64,000 nt of DNA from Pedobacter nyackensis (lineage in GTDB: Bacteria > Bacteroidota > Bacteroidia > Sphingobacteriales > Sphingobacteriaceae), in the NCBI RefSeq assembly GCF_900176505.1, contig NZ_FWYB01000010.1, positions 1-64,000 on the forward strand. The letters run 5' to 3'. The position numbers were made by a program, and so were the translations under genes. Of this stretch, positions 16,559 through 25,985 are shown one piece after another (within the stretch, counting starts at the first letter, position 1; every line of letters begins with the position of its first letter). Below the pieces are notes generated by a model. That model was not told the origin of the DNA, did no database searches, and saw nothing but the letters and a program-made list of their open reading frames with translations.

Positions 16559-19500
16559 GTGAGTATAAGAGGTAAAATCAGATTTCTTTTATTAATACTG
16601 GGCGCTTGTTGTATTATTACTGCTTTATCCTTAAACCATTCCATTACCAAAAAGGAATTGTTGCGTTATGATGCACGCAAACTTCAGGAAAACCTTATTG
16701 TCAAGGAGCATACCATATACGACTTTCTTTCGGACGCAAAGCAGATAGAAAAGGCTAAAAAGTTCGATCAGAGCGAAAAAAATAGCTCAATCTTTATTAA
16801 AACCTATTGCGATAAAGGCATTAATATTTTAGTGTATAAGAACAATGCGCTCAAGTTCTGGAGCTCATTTAATGTCTTTCCCCCTAACCCGGAGTCGATA
16901 AAGGAAGGATCTTCTTTTATTGAGCTCCGTAATGGCTCCTATGAGCTGATCAAGAAAACTTCGGGTGATTATACCCTTATTTTTTTGATTGAAGTGAAGA
17001 GCCTCTTTGATATCCAGAATCACTACCTCGAAAATACCATTTCGAAGTATCTATCCCCCTCGAACTCCCTGTCGCTGGCCACTTATAACGATCTTGAGGT
17101 TTATCCGATTAAAAACAGTAAAGGAGAACTGCTGTTTGAAGTTAAGTTGAAACAGGGGTATACTAAAAGCATTTTTGGGACGCTGGAAGTCTGGCTTTGG
17201 GTAGTGGGCTTATTCAGTTTTTGTTTGTTCTTTAATTCCTTTTGTGCCTGGTTGGTAAGAAAGGGGCACCTTATCGGAGGAACGGTCCTTTTAATGCTGT
17301 TTTTTGTAACGGTAAGGATAACTGATCTTGAATATGGCTGGTTTAATCACCAGTTCAACCTGCAGATATTTAGTCCAACCATATATGGAGAGAGCTTCTT
17401 ACTTCCTTCATTGGGAGATTTCCTACTCAACGTAATCGCCATAACCTGGGTTGTTTTATTTATTTATACCTACAGGGACAAGTATATGGTGCCCGCCAGA
17501 TTGGCAAAAAGTAAAATAAGCGGTCTGATTTTTCATCTGCTCTTGTTGGTTGCCTTTTCGGCATTGGCTTTTTTGTTTGATCAGGTGTTTGTCGGTCTGA
17601 TCAACAATTCGAAAATCAATTTCAATATCACTAATATCATTAACCTGGGCTGGATTAGCTGGACATGTATCTTCATTTTATGTTTGGTTTGGTTTAATGT
17701 TTATCTGATTGGAAACATATTCATGCAGCTTACACAGCAGTTTAATGTGACCAATAAGGAGCGGTTAATCCTATTCCTTTCAAGCTTCCTTATTTATGCT
17801 ATATATCAGTTAGAATCCGGCCTCAGTCTGGTTTTTATGGCCTATGCCCTGTTTATTTTTATCTTGGGCTGGAATATCTATATAAGAAACAGTAGCTTCT
17901 CTATTGGCGTTTTTGCCTCATTGTTTTTCTGTCTGGCGTTTATCACCTCTATGAAGTACTTAGCGTTTACAGATGCAAAGGAAGAGAGTCAACGTTATAC
18001 CATAGCTCAAAAACTGGGTTATACTGAGGATCCAAAAATCATCAGCGCGATTGAAGGTCTTGAAAAAGCAGTCTCCAGTGACGCATTTATAGCAGAGTAT
18101 TTTAAGCAACCTATTCTTGGTGGAACCTTTGACTTGGAAAAGCATGTAAATAAAATCCTGTTCGACGGCTACCTTACTCAATATGAGTACAATCTATATG
18201 AATATAACGGGCAGGATTCGACGATATCCAGTGATGGTAAGGTTTCCTTAAGCTACTATAAGAATTTAGTAAAATCGGGCTCTATTAAGGTCCCCGAGTC
18301 GAAGTTCTTTTACCGCTTGAATTATACCTTCGGCTATCAGAACTATTTTGGGATCATTCCTATTTTTGTTGACAACCATATATTGGGAACCCTGGTGATA
18401 GATCTTAAATCTCCCCAGTACAACTACAACAGCCAGCTACCTGAAATTCTGGTTGAAGGTAAAGTTAAAGGAGAAGAGGATTATAGTGATTATTCTTTTG
18501 CGTTTTACAACTCAGGGAAGTTGGTTAATCAATCCGGTAAATACACTTATAAGTTGTCGGCCTCCGGTTTTAATGGTGAAGTAGGGAAAGGTAAAATCGT
18601 TACTGATACGCTAAAATACACACACCTGGTGTATATGCCTGCCAGTTCAAAAATTATTGTAATCAGTAAGGAAAGGATTTCTTTTATCGTATGGCTGGCC
18701 ACCCTGTCGTTTTTCTTTTTGGTGTTTATTGTTTTCTCGATTACACTTTATGCATTAATCTGGTTGATTAAAAATATTGATCAAAGCTGGGGGGGCTGGT
18801 TCAACATCAACCGGTCGCTGATGATCAATGCTAATAAAATTCTTTATAAAACCCGGATTCAGTTCTCTATAGTACTGTCTGTGGTAGCTACATTGTTGAT
18901 TGTTGGCTGGACAACCTATTTTTATATCCGTGATGAATACCGTAAGCAGCAGGAGAATTTTATAAAAGAGAAGATCAGAAAGGTACAGTTGTCGTACGAA
19001 AAGCAAGTTTTCAGCACGGGCACTATACCGGAAGAAACTGATCAAACCAATGCCGACTTTAATCAGTTTGCGAACATCAATGGGGCTTACTTAAACCTTT
19101 TTGATACCGACGGGAATGTCCGCTTTACCTCCTTGCCAAAAATATACGACTTTGGTATTATAGGGAAAAAGATGGAGGCGATGGCCTATGTCAATCTTAA
19201 ATTGCAGCAGGTATCTGAGTACATCAACCCTTCGGAGCAGATCGGGGATTTTAAATATGTAGCAGCTTATGCGCCTATAAGAGATGCGCAGAATAAAACC
19301 ATAGCCTATATCGGCTTGCCATATTATGGCAATGAGGCCGATTATCAGGCTAAAATTGGGCTCTTTATCAATACCCTTATTAGTATTTATGCCCTGGTGT
19401 TTGTGGCGATTGGAATATTGGCTGTCTTTCTGGCCAATCAAATTACGAGTCCGCTTACGTTTATCCAGGACAGCATTAGAAAAACTAAGCTGGGACAAAA

Positions 19501-20281
19501 GAATCAACCGATTGTATGGTCCCGTCATGATGAGATCGGATCTTTAATTAAGGAATACAATAAAATGATTGCAGCGCTTGATGAAAGTGCAACGAAACTT
19601 GCGCGTTCTGAACGGGAGAGTGCCTGGAGGGAGATGGCAAAACAGGTGGCACATGAAATTAAGAATCCTTTAACGCCATTGAAGCTAGGTGTCCAGTTGC
19701 TTGAAAAATCATGGAAAGAAAAAGACCCGAATTTTGAAAAGAAATTTGAACGATTTACTAAATCATTTATAGAGCAGATAGATAGCTTGTCGACCATCGC
19801 CTCTGAGTTCTCCAATTTTGCGAAAATGCCTGATACTAAACTGGAAAAGCTAGCCCTGCTGCCAATTATTGAACAGGCAAGAAACGTGTTTACAAACACC
19901 GAGGATGTGGAGATTTATATCTTTAACCATACCAATATAGATGTGATGGTTCTTGGTGATAAAGATCAGCTATTGCGGACATTCAATAACCTGTTAAAAA
20001 ATGGTATTGAGGCGGCTAATGACAATGATAAGTGTATCATTAAGATCAGAATTGTAATTAAGGGATTGCATGTTTTTATAGAAGTTGAGGACAATGGGAA
20101 AGGAATTGATGCTTATCTGCAGGATAAGATTTTCGTGCCCAATTTTACAACAAAATCATCCGGTACCGGATTGGGGCTGGCATTTGTGAAACAAGCTGTA
20201 GAAAATGCCGGGGGAACAGTGGATTTCAAGTCTATAAAAGATGGAGGAACCATCTTCTACCTTAGCTTCCCCTTATCTTAA
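16559..20281 (+). CDS. Large membrane sensor histidine kinase, NtrY-like
   Basis: A 1240-residue kinase with a GTG start. Order: one N-terminal helix (about 8–26), a first extracytoplasmic region, a block of about eight helices (about 215–480), and a second extracytoplasmic region. Then come a helix near 705, another near 770, a third sensor segment and a helix near 940. A HAMP domain follows (NQITSPLTFIQDSIRK). HisKA has the phospho-acceptor His 1032 in VAHEIKNPLTPLKLG. The HATPase has NLLKNGIEAAND, DNGKGID and GTGLGLAFVK. The HEIKNPLTP wording is the NtrY-type HisKA signature. No response regulator is adjacent, so it is an orphan here, and its signal is unknown. The 3' end overlaps the convergent gene by nine bases. 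Confidence 0.9.
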   Translation: MSIRGKIRFLLLILGACCIITALSLNHSITKKELLRYDARKLQENLIVKEHTIYDFLSDAKQIEKAKKFDQSEKNSSIFIKTYCDKGINILVYKNNALKFWSSFNVFPPNPESIKEGSSFIELRNGSYELIKKTSGDYTLIFLIEVKSLFDIQNHYLENTISKYLSPSNSLSLATYNDLEVYPIKNSKGELLFEVKLKQGYTKSIFGTLEVWLWVVGLFSFCLFFNSFCAWLVRKGHLIGGTVLLMLFFVTVRITDLEYGWFNHQFNLQIFSPTIYGESFLLPSLGDFLLNVIAITWVVLFIYTYRDKYMVPARLAKSKISGLIFHLLLLVAFSALAFLFDQVFVGLINNSKINFNITNIINLGWISWTCIFILCLVWFNVYLIGNIFMQLTQQFNVTNKERLILFLSSFLIYAIYQLESGLSLVFMAYALFIFILGWNIYIRNSSFSIGVFASLFFCLAFITSMKYLAFTDAKEESQRYTIAQKLGYTEDPKIISAIEGLEKAVSSDAFIAEYFKQPILGGTFDLEKHVNKILFDGYLTQYEYNLYEYNGQDSTISSDGKVSLSYYKNLVKSGSIKVPESKFFYRLNYTFGYQNYFGIIPIFVDNHILGTLVIDLKSPQYNYNSQLPEILVEGKVKGEEDYSDYSFAFYNSGKLVNQSGKYTYKLSASGFNGEVGKGKIVTDTLKYTHLVYMPASSKIIVISKERISFIVWLATLSFFFLVFIVFSITLYALIWLIKNIDQSWGGWFNINRSLMINANKILYKTRIQFSIVLSVVATLLIVGWTTYFYIRDEYRKQQENFIKEKIRKVQLSYEKQVFSTGTIPEETDQTNADFNQFANINGAYLNLFDTDGNVRFTSLPKIYDFGIIGKKMEAMAYVNLKLQQVSEYINPSEQIGDFKYVAAYAPIRDAQNKTIAYIGLPYYGNEADYQAKIGLFINTLISIYALVFVAIGILAVFLANQITSPLTFIQDSIRKTKLGQKNQPIVWSRHDEIGSLIKEYNKMIAALDESATKLARSERESAWREMAKQVAHEIKNPLTPLKLGVQLLEKSWKEKDPNFEKKFERFTKSFIEQIDSLSTIASEFSNFAKMPDTKLEKLALLPIIEQARNVFTNTEDVEIYIFNHTNIDVMVLGDKDQLLRTFNNLLKNGIEAANDNDKCIIKIRIVIKGLHVFIEVEDNGKGIDAYLQDKIFVPNFTTKSSGTGLGLAFVKQAVENAGGTVDFKSIKDGGTIFYLSFPLS

Positions 20282-21181
20282 AGTAATAGAAGCTTTACCC
20301 ATTGTAAAGCCATCAGTATACAGGATGATGGAATAATCGCCTTTTATAAATTCATTGGGATTAACCCAATCCATGGTATAGGTTGTATTGTCGTCGTTAT
20401 AGGATATAGAAGTAGAGGAAGTGTATTGCATTTCCTGACCGTCGGCCTCAAACATGTTGTTCTCATCCGCAATCAGGTTACCTGCCGGATCGAATATGCG
20501 CAGATAGATTTTATGGTAGTTTTTTTCAGCCAGCTGGTTAGGTACGATATTAAATTTAACGCTTAATTTTTTTGCAGAACCGGCTCGGGTTACAGCTATG
20601 TTTTTACCATTGCTTTTAACTCTATAGGCGGTAATTTCAACATTGTTGGCTTTTAAAGAAGCGCTTGTTTTTACTTTGATATTAAGTTCTTCATTCTTTT
20701 TTGCCAGTTGATCAGCCTTTATGCTTTCTGCTGTAGCAAACTGTTTTAAACTGTCTCGTTGCGACTTAAGCTGTAAATTCTCTTGCGTTAAGCGAAGTAT
20801 TTGTTCATTATAACTATTGACAAATTCACGCAGTTGGCGAACTTCCTTCTGGGCTGCAACCAGGTTTTCCTGGGTTAAGGTTCCTTTTTGTAAGGCTGCT
20901 TTTAGTTCTGCGATTTTGTCTCTTGCCGATTGTTGTTCTTCCTGAAGTTTTCCGGTTAACACTAAATTCAGGCTGTTGGCTTTGTCTAGTTCTACTTCAA
21001 TTTTCTCAACTTCGAGTTTTAGCCTGTCTTTCTCTGTACTGATAGAGATATAACGCTCATTTTGTTTCTCGTCTTTAATGTATAAATAGGCATTGGTGCC
21101 AAGCAAAGCGGCGATTACCACAATTAAAAAGTATATTTTGTTGCGGTCGCCTTTGTTGACTATATCGTTTTGGTTTGACAT
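20273..21181 (-). CDS. Membrane-anchored coiled-coil protein, function unknown
   Basis: 302 residues. A short cytoplasmic N-terminus is followed by one hydrophobic helix (IYFLIVVIAALLGTNAYLYI, about 16–35). A long heptad-rich coiled coil runs from about 40 to 170, rich in K, E, L and Q. A globular C-terminal beta domain (about 175–302) contains KLSVKFNIVPNQLAEKNYH and KIYLRIFDPAGNL. The layout suggests a periplasmic spacer carrying a beta-sandwich head. Similar proteins occur in Sphingobacteriaceae, but I know of no assigned role. It converges on the sensor kinase with a nine-base overlap and appears monocistronic. Confidence 0.75.
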   Translation of the reverse strand: MSNQNDIVNKGDRNKIYFLIVVIAALLGTNAYLYIKDEKQNERYISISTEKDRLKLEVEKIEVELDKANSLNLVLTGKLQEEQQSARDKIAELKAALQKGTLTQENLVAAQKEVRQLREFVNSYNEQILRLTQENLQLKSQRDSLKQFATAESIKADQLAKKNEELNIKVKTSASLKANNVEITAYRVKSNGKNIAVTRAGSAKKLSVKFNIVPNQLAEKNYHKIYLRIFDPAGNLIADENNMFEADGQEMQYTSSTSISYNDDNTTYTMDWVNPNEFIKGDYSIILYTDGFTMGKASITLR

Positions 21182-21355
21182 TTTTCAGTTCTAATAAACA
21201 CAGAAAAAGAAATAGCTTAATGCACAGTAAGGTAAAAAAACACTCAAATTATATGAGACATAAAAAAAAATCGTTTAATTGCTTGATTCAGTTATGCTAC
21301 TGTACACACAAAACAACAAAATGAAACCAATTTTAATCACCACTAATTACAAAAG

Positions 21356-22915
21356 ATGTTTAAAATATTAACCTATGCACTATTATCAATACTAATAACT
21401 CCTATTTCCCTAACAGCACAGCTTACCTCAAAAATTGCTCCAAAAAGAGAGTTCAGGGGTATATGGGTTGCAACTGTTGCGAATATTGATTGGCCGTCTA
21501 AGCCTGGTTTGAGCATTGATCAGCAGAAACAGGAGTTAATTGTATTGCTGGACCAGCATAAAGCAAACGGTATGAATGCGATTATATTGCAGGTCAGGCC
21601 AGCTGCAGACGCATTTTATGCCAAATCCAGAGAGCCATGGAGCCAATGGTTAATGGGTAGACAGGGGCTTGCACCAAGTCCGGGTTATGATCCTTTAGCA
21701 TTTGCGATTAAAGAGGCTCATTCCAGAGGATTGGAGCTCCATGCCTGGTTTAATCCGTACCGTGCAACGATGAGTGCTAACTCGGTTGTTAGTCCCGAGC
21801 ATATGACCCGTAAAAGACCTGATTTATTCTTCGTATACGGTGGTAAAAAGCAATTCGATCCTGGTATCCCGGAAGTGAGAGAATATATCGTTCAGGTGAT
21901 TCTGGATGTGGTTAAAGGCTATGATATTGATGGAGTTCATTTTGATGACTATTTTTATCCATATAAGATATCCGGACAAACGATAAATGATGCGGCAACA
22001 TTTAGAAAATATGCGAATGGCTTTGCCGATATTGGCGATTGGCGCCGGAACAATGTAAATCTGCTGATTAAGCAGTTGGATGATAGTATTCACCACTATA
22101 AAAAGCATGTGAAATTTGGCGTGAGTCCTTTCGGTATCTGGAAAAATCGCGCAGAAGATAGTGAGGGTTCAGCAACAAGTGGCCTGTCGAATTACTCCGA
22201 ACTTTATGCCGATTCTCGTAAATGGGTTAAAGAAGGTTGGGTAGATTATATTAATCCTCAAGTTTATTTTAGCTTCTCGCGCAAAGTAGCGCCATTTGGG
22301 ACGATTGTAGACTGGTGGACTAATAATACCTTCGGCAGACATTTATACATCGGACAAGGGCCGTATTTGATTCATAACGGAAGTACAAAAAAGGAAGCTG
22401 CCTGGGCATTGTCAAATCAGATCCCAGATCAGATCAAGCATATAAGAAATAGCAACCTGATACAAGGGAGCGTATTTTTTAGTTCCAAGTCGTTCTCTAC
22501 TGTGGCTAGGGGACTCGGAGACACTTTGAAAAATAACTACTATAAATATCCGGCTCTGCCTCCTCTAATGGTATGGCTGGACAGCGTGGCGCCTAATCAA
22601 CCACTTAAGTTTGCTGCAGAAGCAATCGAAGACGGTGTGCATTTGAACTGGGAGAAGCCATTAAAAGCCACAGATGGAGAAACCGCTTCAGGTTACGTGA
22701 TTTACAGATTTAGCGAAGGGGAGAAGGTGGAAGTGCTGGATGCGAAAAATATTATAAAGATTACCTATGAAGATCTTTATAATTTTGTAGACAAAAAAGT
22801 AGAGGTAGGTAAGCGATATAGTTATGTGGTTACTGCCTTAGACCGGCTCAAAAACGAAAGTGTACCTAGCGAAATGGTAGGTATTCAGGCAAAGGAAACG
22901 GTTATAGCAAAATAG
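21356..22915 (+). CDS. Secreted GHL10-type glycosidase-like protein with C-terminal Fn3-like domain
   Basis: 519 residues with a signal peptide (hydrophobic 5–20, cleavage near TAQ). The core (about 33–370) is the glycosyl-hydrolase-like 10 (DUF187/YngK) TIM barrel. It opens with FRGIWVATVANIDWPSKPG and carries ILQVRPAADAFY, LHAWFNPYRA, DGVHFDDYFYPY and VDYINPQVYFS. Acidic residues in HFDDYFYP are plausible catalytic ones. Residues about 405–505 form a fibronectin-III-like module, often used for wall or glycan contact. Family members are thought to act on glycans, including peptidoglycan (DigH of E. coli), so a denuded-glycan or muropeptide substrate is possible. The gene is monocistronic and ends at a strong bidirectional terminator. 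Confidence 0.88.
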   Translation: MFKILTYALLSILITPISLTAQLTSKIAPKREFRGIWVATVANIDWPSKPGLSIDQQKQELIVLLDQHKANGMNAIILQVRPAADAFYAKSREPWSQWLMGRQGLAPSPGYDPLAFAIKEAHSRGLELHAWFNPYRATMSANSVVSPEHMTRKRPDLFFVYGGKKQFDPGIPEVREYIVQVILDVVKGYDIDGVHFDDYFYPYKISGQTINDAATFRKYANGFADIGDWRRNNVNLLIKQLDDSIHHYKKHVKFGVSPFGIWKNRAEDSEGSATSGLSNYSELYADSRKWVKEGWVDYINPQVYFSFSRKVAPFGTIVDWWTNNTFGRHLYIGQGPYLIHNGSTKKEAAWALSNQIPDQIKHIRNSNLIQGSVFFSSKSFSTVARGLGDTLKNNYYKYPALPPLMVWLDSVAPNQPLKFAAEAIEDGVHLNWEKPLKATDGETASGYVIYRFSEGEKVEVLDAKNIIKITYEDLYNFVDKKVEVGKRYSYVVTALDRLKNESVPSEMVGIQAKETVIAK

Positions 22916-22961
22916 GTTTTATAAGAGAGGTCCAGCCTTCGCCGGAATGACGAGGTGCTTA

Positions 22962-23013
22962 ATAAACCAAAAAAGCAGCCTGTATAATCATACAGGCTGC
23001 TTTTTTGGTTTAT
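22962..23013. terminator. Perfect bidirectional terminator hairpin
   Basis: Arms of 24 bases (22962–22985 and 22990–23013) are perfectly complementary around the loop AATC. The stem core is GCAGCCTGTAT/ATACAGGCTGC, flanked by an A-run on one side and a T-run on the other. It therefore ends the GHL10 gene and the convergent M16 gene alike. Confidence 0.92.
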
Positions 23014-23026
23014 GCTTTGCCAGCTG

Positions 23027-25888
23027 TTATTTCTGTGGCATCAAAACCAAACGAATGTAGTTGTCTTCGTTCAGGTATTTTTGAGCAATTGCTTTAGTGG
23101 ATTCAACAGTAACGCTGTTCAATCGATCTTTAATCGTTAAAAGCGAGGTCATGTCTTCTCCGTTCTTTAAACGGCCGGTCAGGTAATTCAACCAGAAACC
23201 ATTGTCACGCAGACTCAGTTCAAGTTGACGTTGCTCTTCCGATTTGAATTTGTTGATGTCATCATTGGTTGCACCATTGTCCTTAATGTGTTTAACCTCA
23301 TCCAATGCTGCTGCGATCAGCTTTTCAACGTTCGCTGTAGCGCAGCTAAATGAAACCGTGAAATAGTAATGAGCTGTTGGGTATTTGCTAATGCTCAATC
23401 CAACCTGCGGGCTATAAACACCACTTTCTTTTTCTCTTAATCTTTCCAGGATTTTCATCTCCAATGCTGATTTTATCGCATTTAACTGCACATTGGTTAG
23501 TGAGTTGTATTCGTAGTCACCGTGGAGGTACAATTCTACAGCGGCTTTATCTTCCAGTCCTTTGTAAACGGTTTTGCTTACTTTTCCTTTTGGCGGATTA
23601 ACACCGTTGTCCACGAAATTCTGCTTCTTATTTAATGACGGCAGACTTGCGATATATGTTTCTACCAGCGGTTTGATACTTTCAGGATTAAATGCACCAA
23701 CAATTACAAACACTTGTTCACTGTTATCAGCAAAACGGTCTTTGTAAAAATTAAAGGCCTCATCTAAAGATATTTTATCTACATCTGCTACGGATAGTGG
23801 CATGGCGCGTTTGTGATAAGACGAAAGCACCGCTTGTACTGTATCCGAAAACACGCTTCCCGGGTCGGCACCTTTATTGGCCAGACTCACTTTATAGTCG
23901 CTTAAGGTTTTATTAAACAACTCATTATCTTTGCGTGGGTTGGTAGCATAGGCATAAACCAATTGAAATGCTGTTTCCAGATCTTTTGGAGAAGCACTTC
24001 CACTATATCCCTGATACAAATCTTCAATGTAAGCTCCAGCTCTTCCGGTATTACCTGCCAGTAATTTAGACATTTGTGTTGGGTTGAAGTACGCTACGCC
24101 AAGTTGCGAGATAAGGCCCGCGTTGCTCGCAGAAAGGAAATTCGCATCCGTAGCCAACGAAGAACCACCTTTTGAGAAGGATTTGAAAAGGATCTGATCA
24201 TTTTTGAAATCGGTAGGTTTTAACAACACCTTAATGCCATTGCTTAGGGTTAGCTCAGTAACGCCAATGGCATCAATTTTACGTTCGCTAACCACTTTCC
24301 CTGCTACAGGCTTTTTGTCCAGTAGTGGTTTGTTTACGGAGTTGTCTACGTAAGCTGTTACGTTATTTCCTGCATTTTTTAGAGCGGCCAGCAACTGAGC
24401 CTGTGTAGGTAAGCTTGCCTTTTCTTTCTCCGGAGCTTGAACAATGATGATCTGGTTTTCTTTTGTGATCAGGGTTTTTGCTAGTGCATTTACCTCAGCT
24501 AAAGTAATTTCTGCCAATGTTTTTTTCGTCAGCTCATAAGAATATTCCGTAGAAGGGATGCTGGATCCGGTAAGGAAGTGGCTTTGATATTTCTTTACAA
24601 ATGCAATCGAGGATGTTTTGTTTTTCTCTTTCAGGCTCTTCTCGTTACTTGATTCAATGTTTTTCTTAATGACATCCAGTTCTGATTGTAAAAATCCATA
24701 TCTGCTCATGCGTTCATTTTCTGCAAGGGCAGCAGTAAACGCTTTTTCAAGGGTAGCGCCCGACTTCGAAACGGCAACAGTTTGAAACGCATTGATGTTA
24801 GGTACAAGTCCGCCCTGATATGCGCCAAAGCTACTCTGTGCCTGAATAAATGGCGCATCTCCTTTTTGCATGATTTCCTGAAATCTTGAACCTAGCATGC
24901 TGTTGATCATAGTATACATCAGACTCTTCTTGTAATCTGCAGTAGTTTTGGTCACATTTCCACGTTGTTTGTACATGATCTGTGCAACGTTATACTGTTG
25001 CTCCGGATCTATAATGATTTTAACCAAAGGTTCTTTGTTATCCGGTAAGTCGTGCGACAAACGTGGTCGTGGGTTTGCAGGATTGGTTAAGCCGGAGAAA
25101 TTATCCTTAATCATTTGTTCCACCTGAGCTACGTCAAAATCACCCACTGCAATTACTGCCTGCAGATTTGGTCTGTACCAGTCTTTGTAGAAGTTCCTTA
25201 TTTTGTCATGAGTAAAAGTGTTTAATATATCAATCTTGCCAATAGGAAGACGGTTTTCGTAACGCGAACCTTTTAGCAACAATGGTAACAATTGCTTACT
25301 CATGCGTTCCTGTGCATTTTTACCACGCTGACGGTCTTCTTCTATAATTATGCCTCTTTCCTTGTCAATTTCCTCGCCCTCCATCACAATTTTTCCTGCC
25401 CAGTTAGCCAGAATTTTGAAGCCATTTTTAAATAAAGCAATACTGTCTGTCGGAATTGGCAGCTGATAAATGGTGTGGTCAAAGCTCGTATAAGCATTCA
25501 GGTCGGCACCAAAACGTATACCTGCTTTTTGTAAATAATTGATGAGCTCATTCTTTGGGAAATCTTTAGTCCCATTAAATGCCATATGCTCGGTAAAGTG
25601 AGCCAATCCTTGCTGGTTATCATCTTCCATTAAAGACCCTATTCGGGTAGCCAGATATAGTTCAGCTCTGTTTTTTGGTTCGGAGTTTTTTCTGATATAG
25701 TAAGTCAAGCCATTGGATAACTTGCCGATTTTTACATTGGGGTCATTCGGAATGAGGCTCCCATCAATTTTTTTCCCGGTGGAAGTTGCAGTCTTTTTAA
25801 CTACAGCCTTTTGCTGCGCATATACAGGCGCATTTACAGCCAAAATGACTGCGAGTCCTATGCCTAGGACACCAATTTTTTTTTTCAT
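23027..25888 (-). CDS. M16-family zinc metalloprotease (pitrilysin type)
   Basis: A 953-residue exported protease with both M16 halves in one chain. A signal peptide (hydrophobic 5–19, cleavage near VYAQ) is present. The inverted zinc motif HFTEH lies at 97–101, with the downstream Glu expected in the segment around IIEEDRQRG. The N-terminal DPNVKIGKLSNGLTYYIRKN is the usual opening of the active half. The second, inactive half spans about 530–930. Such proteins clip peptides or misfolded proteins in the periplasm of Bacteroidota. The gene is monocistronic and shares a bidirectional terminator with the GHL10 gene. Confidence 0.92.
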   Translation of the reverse strand: MKKKIGVLGIGLAVILAVNAPVYAQQKAVVKKTATSTGKKIDGSLIPNDPNVKIGKLSNGLTYYIRKNSEPKNRAELYLATRIGSLMEDDNQQGLAHFTEHMAFNGTKDFPKNELINYLQKAGIRFGADLNAYTSFDHTIYQLPIPTDSIALFKNGFKILANWAGKIVMEGEEIDKERGIIIEEDRQRGKNAQERMSKQLLPLLLKGSRYENRLPIGKIDILNTFTHDKIRNFYKDWYRPNLQAVIAVGDFDVAQVEQMIKDNFSGLTNPANPRPRLSHDLPDNKEPLVKIIIDPEQQYNVAQIMYKQRGNVTKTTADYKKSLMYTMINSMLGSRFQEIMQKGDAPFIQAQSSFGAYQGGLVPNINAFQTVAVSKSGATLEKAFTAALAENERMSRYGFLQSELDVIKKNIESSNEKSLKEKNKTSSIAFVKKYQSHFLTGSSIPSTEYSYELTKKTLAEITLAEVNALAKTLITKENQIIIVQAPEKEKASLPTQAQLLAALKNAGNNVTAYVDNSVNKPLLDKKPVAGKVVSERKIDAIGVTELTLSNGIKVLLKPTDFKNDQILFKSFSKGGSSLATDANFLSASNAGLISQLGVAYFNPTQMSKLLAGNTGRAGAYIEDLYQGYSGSASPKDLETAFQLVYAYATNPRKDNELFNKTLSDYKVSLANKGADPGSVFSDTVQAVLSSYHKRAMPLSVADVDKISLDEAFNFYKDRFADNSEQVFVIVGAFNPESIKPLVETYIASLPSLNKKQNFVDNGVNPPKGKVSKTVYKGLEDKAAVELYLHGDYEYNSLTNVQLNAIKSALEMKILERLREKESGVYSPQVGLSISKYPTAHYYFTVSFSCATANVEKLIAAALDEVKHIKDNGATNDDINKFKSEEQRQLELSLRDNGFWLNYLTGRLKNGEDMTSLLTIKDRLNSVTVESTKAIAQKYLNEDNYIRLVLMPQK

Positions 25889-25985
25889 GAATAATAGTTT
25901 ACAATCAAACCTACTAAGGCCTCTTAGTAATCGTCAAAATTTTAACATAATTTAACAAACAGGTTGGGCAATAATAGGGTTGCGA

